From assembly GCF_015624485.1 (NCBI RefSeq), contig NZ_CP061378.1, forward strand, positions 4,154,001 through 4,218,000: a DNA stretch of 64,000 nucleotides, in the 5' to 3' direction. This DNA is from Bradyrhizobium genosp. L. GTDB taxonomy: Bacteria; Pseudomonadota; Alphaproteobacteria; Rhizobiales; Xanthobacteraceae. Shown piece by piece: positions 7,845 to 15,698 of the stretch; position 1 is the stretch's first letter; each line of letters begins with the position of its first letter. The notes beneath the pieces are model-generated. The model did not search any database and had not been told where the DNA came from. It worked only from the letters and a program-made list of their open reading frames with translations. The position numbers were made by a program, and so were the translations under genes.

Positions 7845-8783
7845 CTACTTCGCGACCGCGTACACGTCGGGATCGTAGCTCGAGCTCGGATGCTTGAACG
7901 CATTGCGCAGCGCCGGCGACATCGGGACATTGTAGTTGATGCCGTTGGGCGGGGTCGGCTGCTGCAGCCATTTCTTGTAGATGACCTCGATCTCGGGGCT
8001 CGCATAGAGCTCGGCGGTCGCGCGGTCGGCCAGCGCCTTGAAGGGCGGGTCTTCCCGGCGCAGCATGATGCCGAACGGCTCGGCCTTCGACAGCGTCTCG
8101 CTGCCGATCATGTAGAGCGCAGGCTGCTTCGAGCGCGCGATCGCCACCGCAAGCTGGATGTCGTCGAGCGCATAGGCCTGGGCGCGATCGGTCTCCAGCA
8201 TCAGGAACGCCTCGGCCTGGTCCTTGGCCGGGAGAATGTTGATGCCGAGCTTGCGCTCGGTGTTGGCCTTGATCAGCTGCGCCAGATTGACAGAGCCCGC
8301 CACCGCCGTCACCGACTTGCCCTTGAGGTCGTCGATGACGTTGATGCCGGCCGATTTCTTGGCAGCGATCCCGGTGGCGCTCAAATAATGCGTGTTGGTG
8401 AAGTCGACCTGCTTCTGGCGGTCGGCGCTGTTGGTGGTCGCCGAGCAATGCAGGTCGATGGTGCCGTTGACCATCAGGGGAATCCGGTTCGACGAGGTCA
8501 CCGGGAGGTAGTCGACGGCGAGATCGGGCATGCCGAGCTGCTTCTTCACGGCGTCGACGATCTTGAGGCAGATATCGAGCGCAAAGCCGATCGGACGCTG
8601 ATTGTCGTCGAGATAGCTGAAGGGAACCGAAGCCTCCTGGTAGCCGAGCGTGATCTTCTTCGTCTCCTTGACCTTCTGCAAGGTGCCCGACAGCTCCTCG
8701 GCGGCCGCAAGACTCGTTGCAAGAGGACTCGTAGCAAGGCTTGCGGCGAGCGAGAGGGCAAAGAGAATGGCGGGCAGACGCAT
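7845..8783 (-). CDS. Amino-acid ABC transporter substrate-binding protein (family 3)
   Basis: 312 residues with a signal peptide ending near SLAAA. The mature protein has the family 3 periplasmic fold: ITLGYQEASVPFSYLDDNQR, IGFALDICLKIVDAVKKQLG, a ligand loop LMVNGTIDLHCSATTN, VDFTNTHYLSATG, and the hinge DDLKGKSVTAVAGS. This pattern is closest to glutamate/aspartate-binding proteins (GltI-like). It is an orphan: no permease or ATPase gene lies nearby, so it must share a membrane complex encoded elsewhere or act as a sensor. It ends 15 bases from the convergent LysR gene. Confidence 0.9.
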   Translation of the reverse strand: MRLPAILFALSLAASLATSPLATSLAAAEELSGTLQKVKETKKITLGYQEASVPFSYLDDNQRPIGFALDICLKIVDAVKKQLGMPDLAVDYLPVTSSNRIPLMVNGTIDLHCSATTNSADRQKQVDFTNTHYLSATGIAAKKSAGINVIDDLKGKSVTAVAGSVNLAQLIKANTERKLGINILPAKDQAEAFLMLETDRAQAYALDDIQLAVAIARSKQPALYMIGSETLSKAEPFGIMLRREDPPFKALADRATAELYASPEIEVIYKKWLQQPTPPNGINYNVPMSPALRNAFKHPSSSYDPDVYAVAK

Positions 8784-8924
8784 CGACGGCTCCTGTGCGG
8801 TGACGGCAGCAGAGCCATAGCCTGTAGCGGCGCCGGAAGGAAGACGAGGATGTGTCTAGCAGCTATCGCGCCTTGCTATCGTCCGACCCGTGGCGCCCGC
8901 AGGCTGCCGAAGACCAGCCTGTGC

Positions 8925-9275
8925 TCAATAGCCGCAATCCGCGTAGTGCCGGCTGGCGAGCCTGTATTGCGCGCCCACCGCGACGAAGTCGACGTCGACG
9001 CACTGATTGCCGCGCCGGAATTCGCCAAGGCCGTCGCAGCGCAGATATTCGAGATTGATCCGCCAGCGCCGCTCATGCGGATTGTAGGTCGCGAAATCAT
9101 GCTGGGCGGCCGGCGCCGACTTGCAGATGCCCGCGATGTAGCTCTGCACCTCCGGCGGCAGGCCGCTGATGTGACGCGGATCCCAGGGATCGTGTTTGTT
9201 CATCGAGCCGGCAAAAGCCTGTGGCGCGGTACAGACGAGCAAGCAGACAATGAGCGACCAGGTTCGGATGGCCAT
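8925..9275 (-). CDS. Exported cysteine-containing protein of unknown function
   Basis: 116 residues with a signal peptide (IRTWSLIVCLLVCTAPQAFA). The mature part has four cysteines (GICKS, LRCDG, NQCVD, ADCGY), enough for two disulphides, which fits a periplasmic location. The aromatic, basic sequence gives no recognisable domain. The gene is alone on the minus strand, about 140 bases upstream of the amino-acid-binding protein gene and in the same direction. Coding is supported by the signal peptide, the spaced cysteines and codon use. Confidence 0.65.
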   Translation of the reverse strand: MAIRTWSLIVCLLVCTAPQAFAGSMNKHDPWDPRHISGLPPEVQSYIAGICKSAPAAQHDFATYNPHERRWRINLEYLRCDGLGEFRRGNQCVDVDFVAVGAQYRLASRHYADCGY

Positions 9276-9525
9276 GTGACACCCCTCGGCGAGGCTTGTG
9301 TCGGGGCAGACGCGAGCCGCAGTAGCGCTCGCGTGTGCGATGATGCCGATACGCTACAGCACGGCACTTACGTGAAACTGACGGGACGATCGCAGCAGGT
9401 TCGGTTTCTGGCCGTCGCAGTGCACCACGGACGCTCGATGAAAACGCTAACGCGTACCCTGCAGCCGCCGTTTACTGAGGATAGTTGAAATGATACTGCT
9501 TCGGATATTCGTCTAGGGGTTGTCG

Positions 9526-10128
9526 ATGCCCAATCAGGACATGCACGCGCTGGAATGGGCGATACGGACCGCGCGCACTACCGACGCTCACGATATCCAC
9601 GCGATCTACGCGCCGATCGTGACTACGACAGCGATTTCATTCGAGATTGAGCCGCCGTCTGTCGCTCAACTCGAAGACCGCATTCGGGGTACGCTGACGA
9701 GGTTTCCTTATCTTGTTTGCGTTACGGACGAGAAGGTGCTCGGGTTCGCGTATGCTGGAGCTCACCGCGAGCGGGCCGCTTATCGATGGTCCGTCGACGT
9801 GACGGTCTATGTCGGCGAAGAGGCCCGGAGAAGCGGTGTCGGGCGATCGCTCTACGGCAGCTTGATTCGAATATTGCAGCGCCAGCGTTTCCATGCCGCG
9901 TTCGCCGGGATTACGCTTCCCAATGAAGGCAGCGTTTCTCTTCACAAGTCGCTCGGATTTCAGCTTCTCGGAATCTACGAAGAGGTCGGCTTCAAGTTCG
10001 GACGCTGGCACAGCGTCAGTTGGTGGCGGCGTGCCCTTAGTGACGGCCAGACAGTTGCCGAACCCATCTCATTCGAAGCGTTGCGGGATGAACTACCCAA
10101 TCTCTTCCGGACGGATACGATGAGCTGA
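9526..10128 (+). CDS. GNAT N-acetyltransferase of the phosphinothricin acetyltransferase family, ArsN-like
   Basis: 200 residues. The whole PAT/Bar pattern is present: IRTARTTDAHDIHAIYAPIV, TTAISFEIEPPS, the acetyl-CoA loop EEARRSGVGRSLY, YRWSVDVTVYV, ITLPNEGSVSLHKSLGF and the tail KFGRWHSVSWWRRAL. These enzymes acetylate the amino group of phosphinothricin or methionine sulfoximine; ArsN, found in arsenic operons, acetylates the arsenical antibiotic arsinothricin. Because an arsenic cluster starts directly downstream, ArsN activity is plausible but not shown. ATG 9526 has AGGGG 6 bases before it; a TTG two codons earlier has no room for a binding site. It is convergent with the MFS gene. Confidence 0.85.
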   Translation: MPNQDMHALEWAIRTARTTDAHDIHAIYAPIVTTTAISFEIEPPSVAQLEDRIRGTLTRFPYLVCVTDEKVLGFAYAGAHRERAAYRWSVDVTVYVGEEARRSGVGRSLYGSLIRILQRQRFHAAFAGITLPNEGSVSLHKSLGFQLLGIYEEVGFKFGRWHSVSWWRRALSDGQTVAEPISFEALRDELPNLFRTDTMS

Positions 10129-10164
10129 CGGCGCGCGGACGAGCATCCTGACGATAACTGCGTG

Positions 10165-11337
10165 CTATTCCGCGAGCACGGGTGCTCTCGGCGAGTTTGT
10201 TCGCGGCAGCATCGCCAAGGCGATCAGGGCCGAAAGACTGAGACCGGCCGACACCACGACCACCGCCCTGCCCAGCGGCTCGATCAAGAGCCCGAAGGCC
10301 AGCGGCGCAACCGCTTGGCAGATTCGGGATGGCGCCCCGATCAGCCCGAGACGGTACGCGTAATTCTCCGAGCCGAAGATTGCGAGCGGCAGCGTTCCGC
10401 GCGCGATGGTCAGGATGCCGTTGCCGGCACCGTGCAGCAGAGCGAACGCCGCCGCTGCGCCGCCGCCAAAGATGCCGATCACGCACGCCCCGATCGGATG
10501 GGTGATGCAGGCAAGCCGCGTCGAGAGCAGCGGATGGAAACGGCTCAGAAGACCCGCTTCGAGAATCCGCGCCCCGACCTGGGCCGGACCGATCATCATG
10601 CCGGCAAAGATGGCTTGCGCGGGCGTCGCTCCAAAGGCTTCCACGATCCGCGGCAGATGCGCCGCCATCGCGGACGTCACGGTCCAGGCGGCGGCGAATG
10701 CGAAGGAAAGCACCACCATCGTCCGATCGATCGGAATGTGCGGCTTCCTGGGCGGGCCTTCGGCCGACGCCAGCCGCTCCGTGCGCGGCAACAACAGATT
10801 GAGCGGCAGCCCGATGACGAGATGCGCGATCGCCCAGGCGTAGCAGGTCTCCCGCCAGCCGATCGTTCCGAGGCCGAGTGAGCTCAGCGGCCAGCCAACC
10901 GTGCTGGCGAAGCCGGCAATCAACGTGATTCCGGTGATCGAGGCGCGGGCATCGCTGCCGTAGATCCGCCCGAGCGTCCCGAACGCGGCGTCGTAGAGCC
11001 CAAGCCCCATCCCGACGCCGAGCAGCAGCCATGCTGCCGACATCGTCCACACCGAGCCGGCCGCGCCGAGCAGCGCCAGTCCCGCCGCGAGCACGATGTT
11101 CGAAGCGCAGAGCACCTGCCGCCCTCCGACCCGATCGATCTGGCGCCCGACGCGCGGCCCGAGCAATCCGGAGACCACGAGCGATGCCGAGAACGCCGCA
11201 AAGAACCAGTTGCTGGAAATCCCGAGGTCGCGCGCGATCGGATCGGCGAGGATCGCGGGCAGATAGTAGCTCGACGCCCAGGCCAGGGTCTGGGCGGAGC
11301 CAAGCGCCGCCACGATCGTAAGTCGGTTGCGATCCAT
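10165..11337 (-). CDS. MFS transporter of the arsenic cluster
   Basis: 390 residues with about 12 membrane segments, for example LTIVAALGSAQTLAWASSYY, FFAAFSASLVVSGLLGPRVG and the MFS loop RQIDRVGGRQVL. The start ATG 11337 overlaps the stop of the flavoprotein gene (TGATG), so the two are translationally coupled; the frame stays open for 20 more codons upstream but those overlap the cysteine-rich tail of the flavoprotein. Substrate unknown; MFS proteins such as ArsJ and ArsK export arsenicals, and the coupling with an ArsO-like enzyme suggests that its product is exported. I saw no cysteine motif that proves arsenite binding. Confidence 0.85.
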   Translation of the reverse strand: MDRNRLTIVAALGSAQTLAWASSYYLPAILADPIARDLGISSNWFFAAFSASLVVSGLLGPRVGRQIDRVGGRQVLCASNIVLAAGLALLGAAGSVWTMSAAWLLLGVGMGLGLYDAAFGTLGRIYGSDARASITGITLIAGFASTVGWPLSSLGLGTIGWRETCYAWAIAHLVIGLPLNLLLPRTERLASAEGPPRKPHIPIDRTMVVLSFAFAAAWTVTSAMAAHLPRIVEAFGATPAQAIFAGMMIGPAQVGARILEAGLLSRFHPLLSTRLACITHPIGACVIGIFGGGAAAAFALLHGAGNGILTIARGTLPLAIFGSENYAYRLGLIGAPSRICQAVAPLAFGLLIEPLGRAVVVVSAGLSLSALIALAMLPRTNSPRAPVLAE

Positions 11338-12707
11338 CAGGCGCAGCCGCAACCGCCGCGTCCAGCCGATTTTGCCGACGCATCCTCCGCACAGCATGCG
11401 TTTGCTTCGGTCGGCGCAGGACCACCACAGCAGCCGCCCGCGGCCTCACCGCCCTCGACGCCTCCCCGGGTGCAGACGCCGGTCTCGGGCAGCTCCAGCT
11501 CGACACGCTCGGCGGCTTCACGGTCTCCCGCGATGTCGGCGGCGATCGAGCGCACCTGCTCATAACCGGTGATCATCAGGAAGGTCGGCGCGCGGCCGTA
11601 GCTCTTGATGCCAGCAAGGTAGAAGCCGGGATCGTCCTGAACCAGCTCGCGCGCCCCGTGCGGCCGTACCGTTCCACAGGAATGCTCATTCGGATCGATC
11701 AACGGGGCCAACGCCACCGGCGCTTCGATTGCCGGATCGAGCCGCAAACGAATCTCGCCCAGGAACGACAGATCGGAACGGAAGCCGGTCGCGACAATCA
11801 GCTCATCGACGACGATGCTGCGCGCGCAGCACGCGGTAGACGTCGCGATCCTGAGGCGCCCCTCGGCCTGGCTCAGCGCAGCGACCGGAAATCCCGCCTC
11901 CACCTGAACGCGGCCTGACGCGACGAGCGACGCGAAGTGAGCGCCCAATTCGCCGCGGGCTGCAAGCTTGTCGTTCGCTCCGCCGCCGAAGGCCTTCGCC
12001 GGATTGGTCCCGCGGAGCAGCCAGATCGGCCGCGTGCCCGGCGCCTCATGTGCGAGCCTCGTCAAATCGGTCAGCGTGCCGATCGCGGAGTGCCCTGCTC
12101 CCAGCACGGCAACGGCCTTGCCGGCATATCGGCTCCGATCCTTGCCGAGCACGTCAGGCATGCCATAGGCGATGTTGTCCCTCGCTTCGCGCTCGCCGAT
12201 GGCGGTGAGCCCGTTTGCGCCGGCAGGGTTCGGCGAGGTCCACGTTCCCGAGCAGTCGATGACGGCGTCCGCGCGCAGCGTCTGCGGACCCTTGCCGTTC
12301 TGGCAGCGAATTTCGAATGGCGCCTCGTCGCGGCCCCTGGTCTTGGCCTTGTCAAAGCCGGCGCGGGCGACCGCCGTGACGCGGCACGATGTGCGGATTG
12401 CGTCCCTCAGCGGCGTCCGGGTCGCGAGCGGGATGAGATAGTGATCCAGCAGCTCACCGCCGGTCGGATAGACATGCGGATCCGGTCGGTTCCAGCCGAT
12501 GCCGGCAAGCAGCCGCTCGGCCGCACGGTCCACATTGTATTCCCAGGGCGAGAACAGCTGCACATGCTGCCATTGCCGCACGGCGTCTCCGGCTTCGCGC
12601 CCGGCCTCCAGCACGACCGGTGTCATGCCGCGCTCCATCACATGCGCCGCCGCGGCAAGGCCGACGGGTCCTGCCCCGATGATCGCGACCGTCTTCCCAG
12701 CGCTCAT
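11337..12707 (-). CDS. FAD/NAD(P)-dependent flavoprotein with cysteine-rich tail, ArsO-like
   Basis: 456 residues. An FAD-binding Rossmann motif stands at the N-terminus (VAIIGAGPVGLAAAAHV, Gly11-Gly16), a second dinucleotide motif mid-protein (VAVLGAGHSAIGT), and ATGFRSDLSFL later, the pattern of flavin-dependent monooxygenases. The flavoprotein proper ends near residue 410. The last 40 residues hold CTRGG, GGCCGG, ACCAED and GGCGCA, a cysteine-rich tail that could bind arsenite or another soft metal. Genes of this type next to arsR are named arsO; the reaction is not established. First gene after arsR on this strand, with a palindrome (12730-12744) just upstream. Confidence 0.82.
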   Translation of the reverse strand: MSAGKTVAIIGAGPVGLAAAAHVMERGMTPVVLEAGREAGDAVRQWQHVQLFSPWEYNVDRAAERLLAGIGWNRPDPHVYPTGGELLDHYLIPLATRTPLRDAIRTSCRVTAVARAGFDKAKTRGRDEAPFEIRCQNGKGPQTLRADAVIDCSGTWTSPNPAGANGLTAIGEREARDNIAYGMPDVLGKDRSRYAGKAVAVLGAGHSAIGTLTDLTRLAHEAPGTRPIWLLRGTNPAKAFGGGANDKLAARGELGAHFASLVASGRVQVEAGFPVAALSQAEGRLRIATSTACCARSIVVDELIVATGFRSDLSFLGEIRLRLDPAIEAPVALAPLIDPNEHSCGTVRPHGARELVQDDPGFYLAGIKSYGRAPTFLMITGYEQVRSIAADIAGDREAAERVELELPETGVCTRGGVEGGEAAGGCCGGPAPTEANACCAEDASAKSAGRGGCGCA

Positions 12708-12729
12708 CCCTTTTCTCCTGTCTTTCTAG

Positions 12730-12744
12730 AATTATCGAATAATT
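12730..12744. promoter_or_regulatory. Candidate ArsR operator upstream of the flavoprotein-MFS pair
   Basis: AATTAT-CGA-ATAATT, 6-bp perfect arms with a 3-base centre, in the 48-base gap between arsR (12756-13073) and the flavoprotein gene. AT-rich dyads of this size fit ArsR-family operators. It would let the downstream pair be controlled separately from arsR. Inferred from symmetry and place. Confidence 0.45.
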
Positions 12745-12755
12745 GGCCGGAAAAA

Positions 12756-13073
12756 TCAGGCGGCCGTCTGCGCCGGACTGCATCGCGCTTCCTCGACGCA
12801 GCACTCCGCCACCAGGAAATCGACCAAGCCCTGCATCGTGTCGTATTCGGCGTGGCAAACCAGCGTCGTCCCCTCGCGCTTCTGCGAAATCAGCCCTACG
12901 GACACCAGCGCCTTGACGTGGTGCGATAGTGTCGACGCCGGGATTTTCAGCCTTTCCTGCAGGCGCCCGACGGGCATGCCCGCGTGCCCGGCACGAACCA
13001 GCGCCCGGTAGATCTTGAGCCTGGTCGTATTACCGAGGGCTTCCAGTTGCGCCGCTGCATCGTCGATCTTCAT
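12756..13073 (-). CDS. arsR: ArsR-family repressor (minus-strand arm of the arsenic cluster)
   Basis: 105 residues starting MKIDDAAAQLEALGNTTRLK. The winged helix-turn-helix reads VGRLQERLKIPASTLSHHVK followed by LVSVGLISQKREGTTLVCHA. Two cysteines adjoin in the C-terminal ECCVEEARC, placed like the arsenite-binding cysteines of arsenic-specific ArsR proteins. ATG 13073 is chosen because the conserved family start begins here; an upstream GTG (13139) would add 22 residues with no homology. It is divergent from a second arsR with a 121-base gap that contains two dyads. Confidence 0.85.
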   Translation of the reverse strand: MKIDDAAAQLEALGNTTRLKIYRALVRAGHAGMPVGRLQERLKIPASTLSHHVKALVSVGLISQKREGTTLVCHAEYDTMQGLVDFLVAECCVEEARCSPAQTAA

Positions 13074-13108
13074 GAGGCAAACATTCGCTCGCGGCGTCCC
13101 CGTGTCAA

Positions 13109-13130
13109 TCGATATTTCTAGTATTTTCGA
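13109..13130. promoter_or_regulatory. Imperfect palindrome in the gap between the two arsR genes
   Basis: A 22-base dyad centred on CTAG, beginning TCGATATT and ending ATTTTCGA (14 of 22 positions symmetric), lies 36 bases upstream of the minus-strand arsR start. An overlapping pair ATTTC/GAAAT (13114-13133) adds to the symmetry. Position suggests autoregulation of that arsR. Confidence 0.4.
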
Positions 13131-13177
13131 AATAACCACGGCCGTCCCGATTCGAGAATTGACTCGAGCTTATCATT

Positions 13178-13199
13178 TCCATAAATCTGGATATATGGA
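13178..13199. promoter_or_regulatory. Dyad overlapping the start of the plus-strand arsR
   Basis: TCCATA-N10-TATGGA, perfect 6-bp arms, covers the ATG (13195) of the second arsR. Repressor bound here would block transcription start or early elongation of the arsR-aqpS-arsC operon. It differs in sequence from the dyad at 13109-13130, so the two ArsR proteins may read different sites. Candidate only. Confidence 0.4.
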
Positions 13200-13557
13200 A
13201 ACCGAACAAGCCGTTCTCGCCCTGGCCGCCCTCTCCCAGTCGACCCGCCTGGAGGCGTTTCGGACGCTCGTCAGACGCGAGCCCGATGGTCTCGCCGCCG
13301 GCGATCTCGCCCGGCTGCTGGAGGTGCCGCAGAACACCCTTTCCGCACATCTGTCGATCCTTACGCGCGCCCGCCTCGTCACGTCCGAGCGACGAAGCCG
13401 ATCGATCGTCTATCGCGCCAACCTGACCGAATTTCGCGACGTCGCGATGTTCCTGCTCCGGGATTGTTGCGATGGCCGGCCGGAGGTCTGCGCACCGGTC
13501 GTCGAAAGCCTGCAACCGTGCTGTCCTCCGAAGCGAAAGGAGCGAAGCCGTGTCTGA
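13195..13557 (+). CDS. arsR: ArsR-family repressor, first gene of the arsR-aqpS-arsC operon
   Basis: 120 residues starting METEQAVLALAALSQSTRLE. Helix-turn-helix: LARLLEVPQNTLSAHLSIL followed by VTSERRSRSIVYRANL. The C-terminus carries three cysteine groups, RDCCDGRPEVC and QPCC, a different layout from the divergent ArsR and consistent with arsenite binding near the C-terminus. The gene overlaps the aqpS start by 8 bases. The two ArsR proteins of this cluster are clearly different in sequence, so they are not a recent duplicate. Confidence 0.87.
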   Translation: METEQAVLALAALSQSTRLEAFRTLVRREPDGLAAGDLARLLEVPQNTLSAHLSILTRARLVTSERRSRSIVYRANLTEFRDVAMFLLRDCCDGRPEVCAPVVESLQPCCPPKRKERSRV

Positions 13558-14287
13558 CCAAGGTGGGAGCACAACTTCATCGCCGATGCACGGCTTCGAT
13601 CTCTCGCGGCGTCTTGCTGCCGAAGCGCTTGGCACCGGCATGCTCGTCGCCACGGTGGTGGGGTCCGGCATCATGGCCGAAACCTTGACCAGAGATGTCG
13701 CGCTCGCGCTTCTCTGCAACACGCTGCCGACCGGGGCCATTCTGGTCGTCCTCATCACCGTGTTCGGTCCGATCTCGGGCGCCCACTTCAACCCGGCCGT
13801 CACGCTGGTCTTCACGGCAAGGCGCGAGTTGCCGGTGAACGAAGCGGTGTCCTACATCGTCGCGCAGGTGGCAGGTGGTGCCCTCGGCACGATGGCGGCG
13901 CACGTGATGTTTGCACATCCCCTGATCGATCTGTCGATGAAGGTCAGGACCGGCGGTGCGCAATGGTGCGCGGAAGCGATGGCGGCCTTTGGTCTCATCG
14001 CAGTCATTCTGGCCGGCATCCGCTTCCAGCGAGCGGCTGTCCCGTGGCTGGTCGGCCTCTACATCACGGCAGCCTACTGGTTCACAGCGTCAACGTCGTT
14101 TGCCAATCCGGCGGTCGCAATCGCTCGCTCCCTGACCAACACCTTTTCCGGCATTCGTCCCGCAGACCTTCCCGGGTTCATTCTCGCCGAACTCGGTGGG
14201 GCCATCGCCGGCATGCTGCTGATGAACTGGCTGCTCGGGCATTCCGAGATGCACCGCCCCGTTGCCGTCGTGGAGACACAACCATGA
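13550..14287 (+). CDS. aqpS: Aquaglyceroporin AqpS (arsenite channel)
   Basis: 245 residues of the MIP family. Both half-repeats are visible: NPA at 81-83 (ISGAHFNPAVTL) and NPA at 186-188 (STSFANPAVAIARS), the second followed by the selectivity-filter arginine. Six membrane segments fit. In Sinorhizobium meliloti AqpS lets arsenite made by ArsC leave the cell down its gradient; the order arsR-aqpS-arsC here is the same. GTG 13550 is chosen: AAGGAG lies 7 bases upstream and it overlaps the arsR end. A later ATG (13586) would still leave the first helix whole. Confidence 0.9.
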   Translation: MSDQGGSTTSSPMHGFDLSRRLAAEALGTGMLVATVVGSGIMAETLTRDVALALLCNTLPTGAILVVLITVFGPISGAHFNPAVTLVFTARRELPVNEAVSYIVAQVAGGALGTMAAHVMFAHPLIDLSMKVRTGGAQWCAEAMAAFGLIAVILAGIRFQRAAVPWLVGLYITAAYWFTASTSFANPAVAIARSLTNTFSGIRPADLPGFILAELGGAIAGMLLMNWLLGHSEMHRPVAVVETQP

Positions 14288-14685
14288 GCGTCACGATCTA
14301 TCACAATCCGGATTGCGGCACCTCGCGCAATACGCTGGCGATGATCCGACAGAGCGGCGTCGAACCCGTCGTCATCGAATACCTCAAGACGCCCCCTTCG
14401 CGTGAAAAGCTCCGGGAGCTGATCGCGGCGATGGAAATTTCGGTGCGCGCTGTGCTGCGTGAAAAGGGTACGCCGTACAACGCGCTGGGTCTTGACGATC
14501 CAAAATGGACGGACGACGAACTGCTCGACGCGATGATGGCGCATCCCATCCTGATCAACCGGCCGATCGTGGTCACGCCGAAAGGCGTGCGCCTATGCCG
14601 GCCGTCGGAAGCCGTCATCGATTTGTTGGACGCGCCCGTCGGGCGGTTCGTCAAGGAGGACGGCGAAATCGTCGAAGCGCGCTGA
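14284..14685 (+). CDS. arsC: Arsenate reductase, glutaredoxin-dependent
   Basis: 133 residues. The catalytic Cys11 lies in YHNPDCGTSRNTL, the ArsC/Spx thioredoxin-like motif of the E. coli R773 class, followed by VIEYLKTPPSREKLREL and the loop HPILINRPIVVTPKGVRLCRP, whose arginines hold arsenate. It reduces arsenate to arsenite with glutathione and glutaredoxin in the cytoplasm. Start overlaps the aqpS stop as ATGA. No arsH or acr3 follows; the operon ends here. The longer frame open upstream belongs to aqpS in another frame. Confidence 0.93.
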   Translation: MSVTIYHNPDCGTSRNTLAMIRQSGVEPVVIEYLKTPPSREKLRELIAAMEISVRAVLREKGTPYNALGLDDPKWTDDELLDAMMAHPILINRPIVVTPKGVRLCRPSEAVIDLLDAPVGRFVKEDGEIVEAR

Positions 14686-14860
14686 GGCACGTTGCTTCGT
14701 TTTTCGTAATTTTGTCTTGACGCATCGTCCAACTCAGGCGGGGCGACCCAGTACCCCGCGGCCTCTCGGCTCAAGCGCTTCTGTCTCTGGAATATTGGAT
14801 CACCCGTACGCGCAGGTGACGACACCGCGGTGGTGGATAGTGAATTGAGAACCATCCCAT
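14686..14860. other. Gap after arsC, no gene
   Basis: The stretch shows no reading frame with coding character. From about 14,729 to 14,830 it resembles degenerate repeat-derived sequence that is often seen between genes in Bradyrhizobium (minus-strand frame containing PARTGDPIFQRQKRLSREAA). I place no weight on that frame as a gene. No clear terminator was found directly after arsC. Confidence 0.4.
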
Positions 14861-14984
14861 CGTCGTCCTGGCGAAAGCCAGGACCCATTACCCCAATTGC
14901 ACGTTGTTGCGCGATGCGCGAGGCCACGACCACAACCACAATGCAATTCAGTGGTTATGGGTCCTGGCTTTCGCCAGGACGACG
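14861..14984. repeat. Long inverted repeat built of two GAAA-loop hairpins
   Basis: Arms 14861-14892 and 14953-14984 are inverted copies identical at 31 of 32 positions, separated by 60 bases. Each arm is itself a small hairpin: GTCCTGGC (14865-14872), loop GAAA, GCCAGGAC (14877-14884). Related elements occur at 31531-31654 and 63425-63452 with changed but still paired stem bases. This is an intergenic palindromic repeat family. Confidence 0.8.
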
Positions 14985-15059
14985 CGAGAATGACGAGCCG
15001 CCATCACAAAATTCGCAGCCATTGCCCCCTGCCCGCAATTTTCGTAAACCGTCCGTGCA

Positions 15060-15686
15060 ATGACATCCTCCCTCTCCCCGAATTCCGTCGACGTGCTGCT
15101 GTTCGACATCGGCCGCGTCGTGATCGACATCAGCTTCGACAAAGTGATGGCGAGCTGGGCTGGCCATGCCGGCTGCGCGCCTGCCGAGCTCGCGCAGCGC
15201 TTCGTCGTCAACGACAGCTTCAAGCATCACGAGATCGGGCGCATCGACGATGCGGCGTTCTTCGAGAACCTGCGCGCGTCGCTCGGCATCACGCTGACCG
15301 ACGCCCAGTTCCTCGAAGGCTGGAATGCGATCTTCACCGGCGCGATGCCGGGGATCGCGCCGCTGCTCGCGAGCGCCGCGAAGCGGATGCCGCTGTACGC
15401 CTTCTCCAACACCAACCCGGCCCATGTCGCGCATTTCTCGGTCGCCTATGCCGACCTGCTCAGTCACTTCCACACCGTGTTCCTGTCCTCGAGCATCGGG
15501 TTCCGGAAGCCCGACGCCGCGGCCTATGATCATGTGGTAAAGGAGATCGGCGTGCCGGCGTCGCGGATCCTGTTCTTCGACGATACGGCCGCCAACATCG
15601 AGGGGGCGCGGGCGCGCGGCCTTCATGCCGTCCACGTGACATCGACGGATGACGTGGCGAGGGCGCTTGCCGAATTGGGAATGTGA
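15060..15686 (+). CDS. HAD-family hydrolase (YihX-like phosphatase)
   Basis: 208 residues with the HAD motifs in order: DVLLFDIGRVVIDI (nucleophile Asp; the second Asp of DxD is replaced by Gly as in the YihX group), YAFSNTNPAH (motif II), GFRKPD (motif III Lys) and ILFFDDTAANIEGARA (motif IV acidic pair). A helical cap lies between motifs I and II. Likely a small-metabolite phosphatase; the substrate cannot be read. It ends 12 bases before moeA in the same direction, so it may share its transcript. Confidence 0.87.
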   Translation: MTSSLSPNSVDVLLFDIGRVVIDISFDKVMASWAGHAGCAPAELAQRFVVNDSFKHHEIGRIDDAAFFENLRASLGITLTDAQFLEGWNAIFTGAMPGIAPLLASAAKRMPLYAFSNTNPAHVAHFSVAYADLLSHFHTVFLSSSIGFRKPDAAAYDHVVKEIGVPASRILFFDDTAANIEGARARGLHAVHVTSTDDVARALAELGM

Positions 15687-15698
15687 GGAGGCCTGCCC

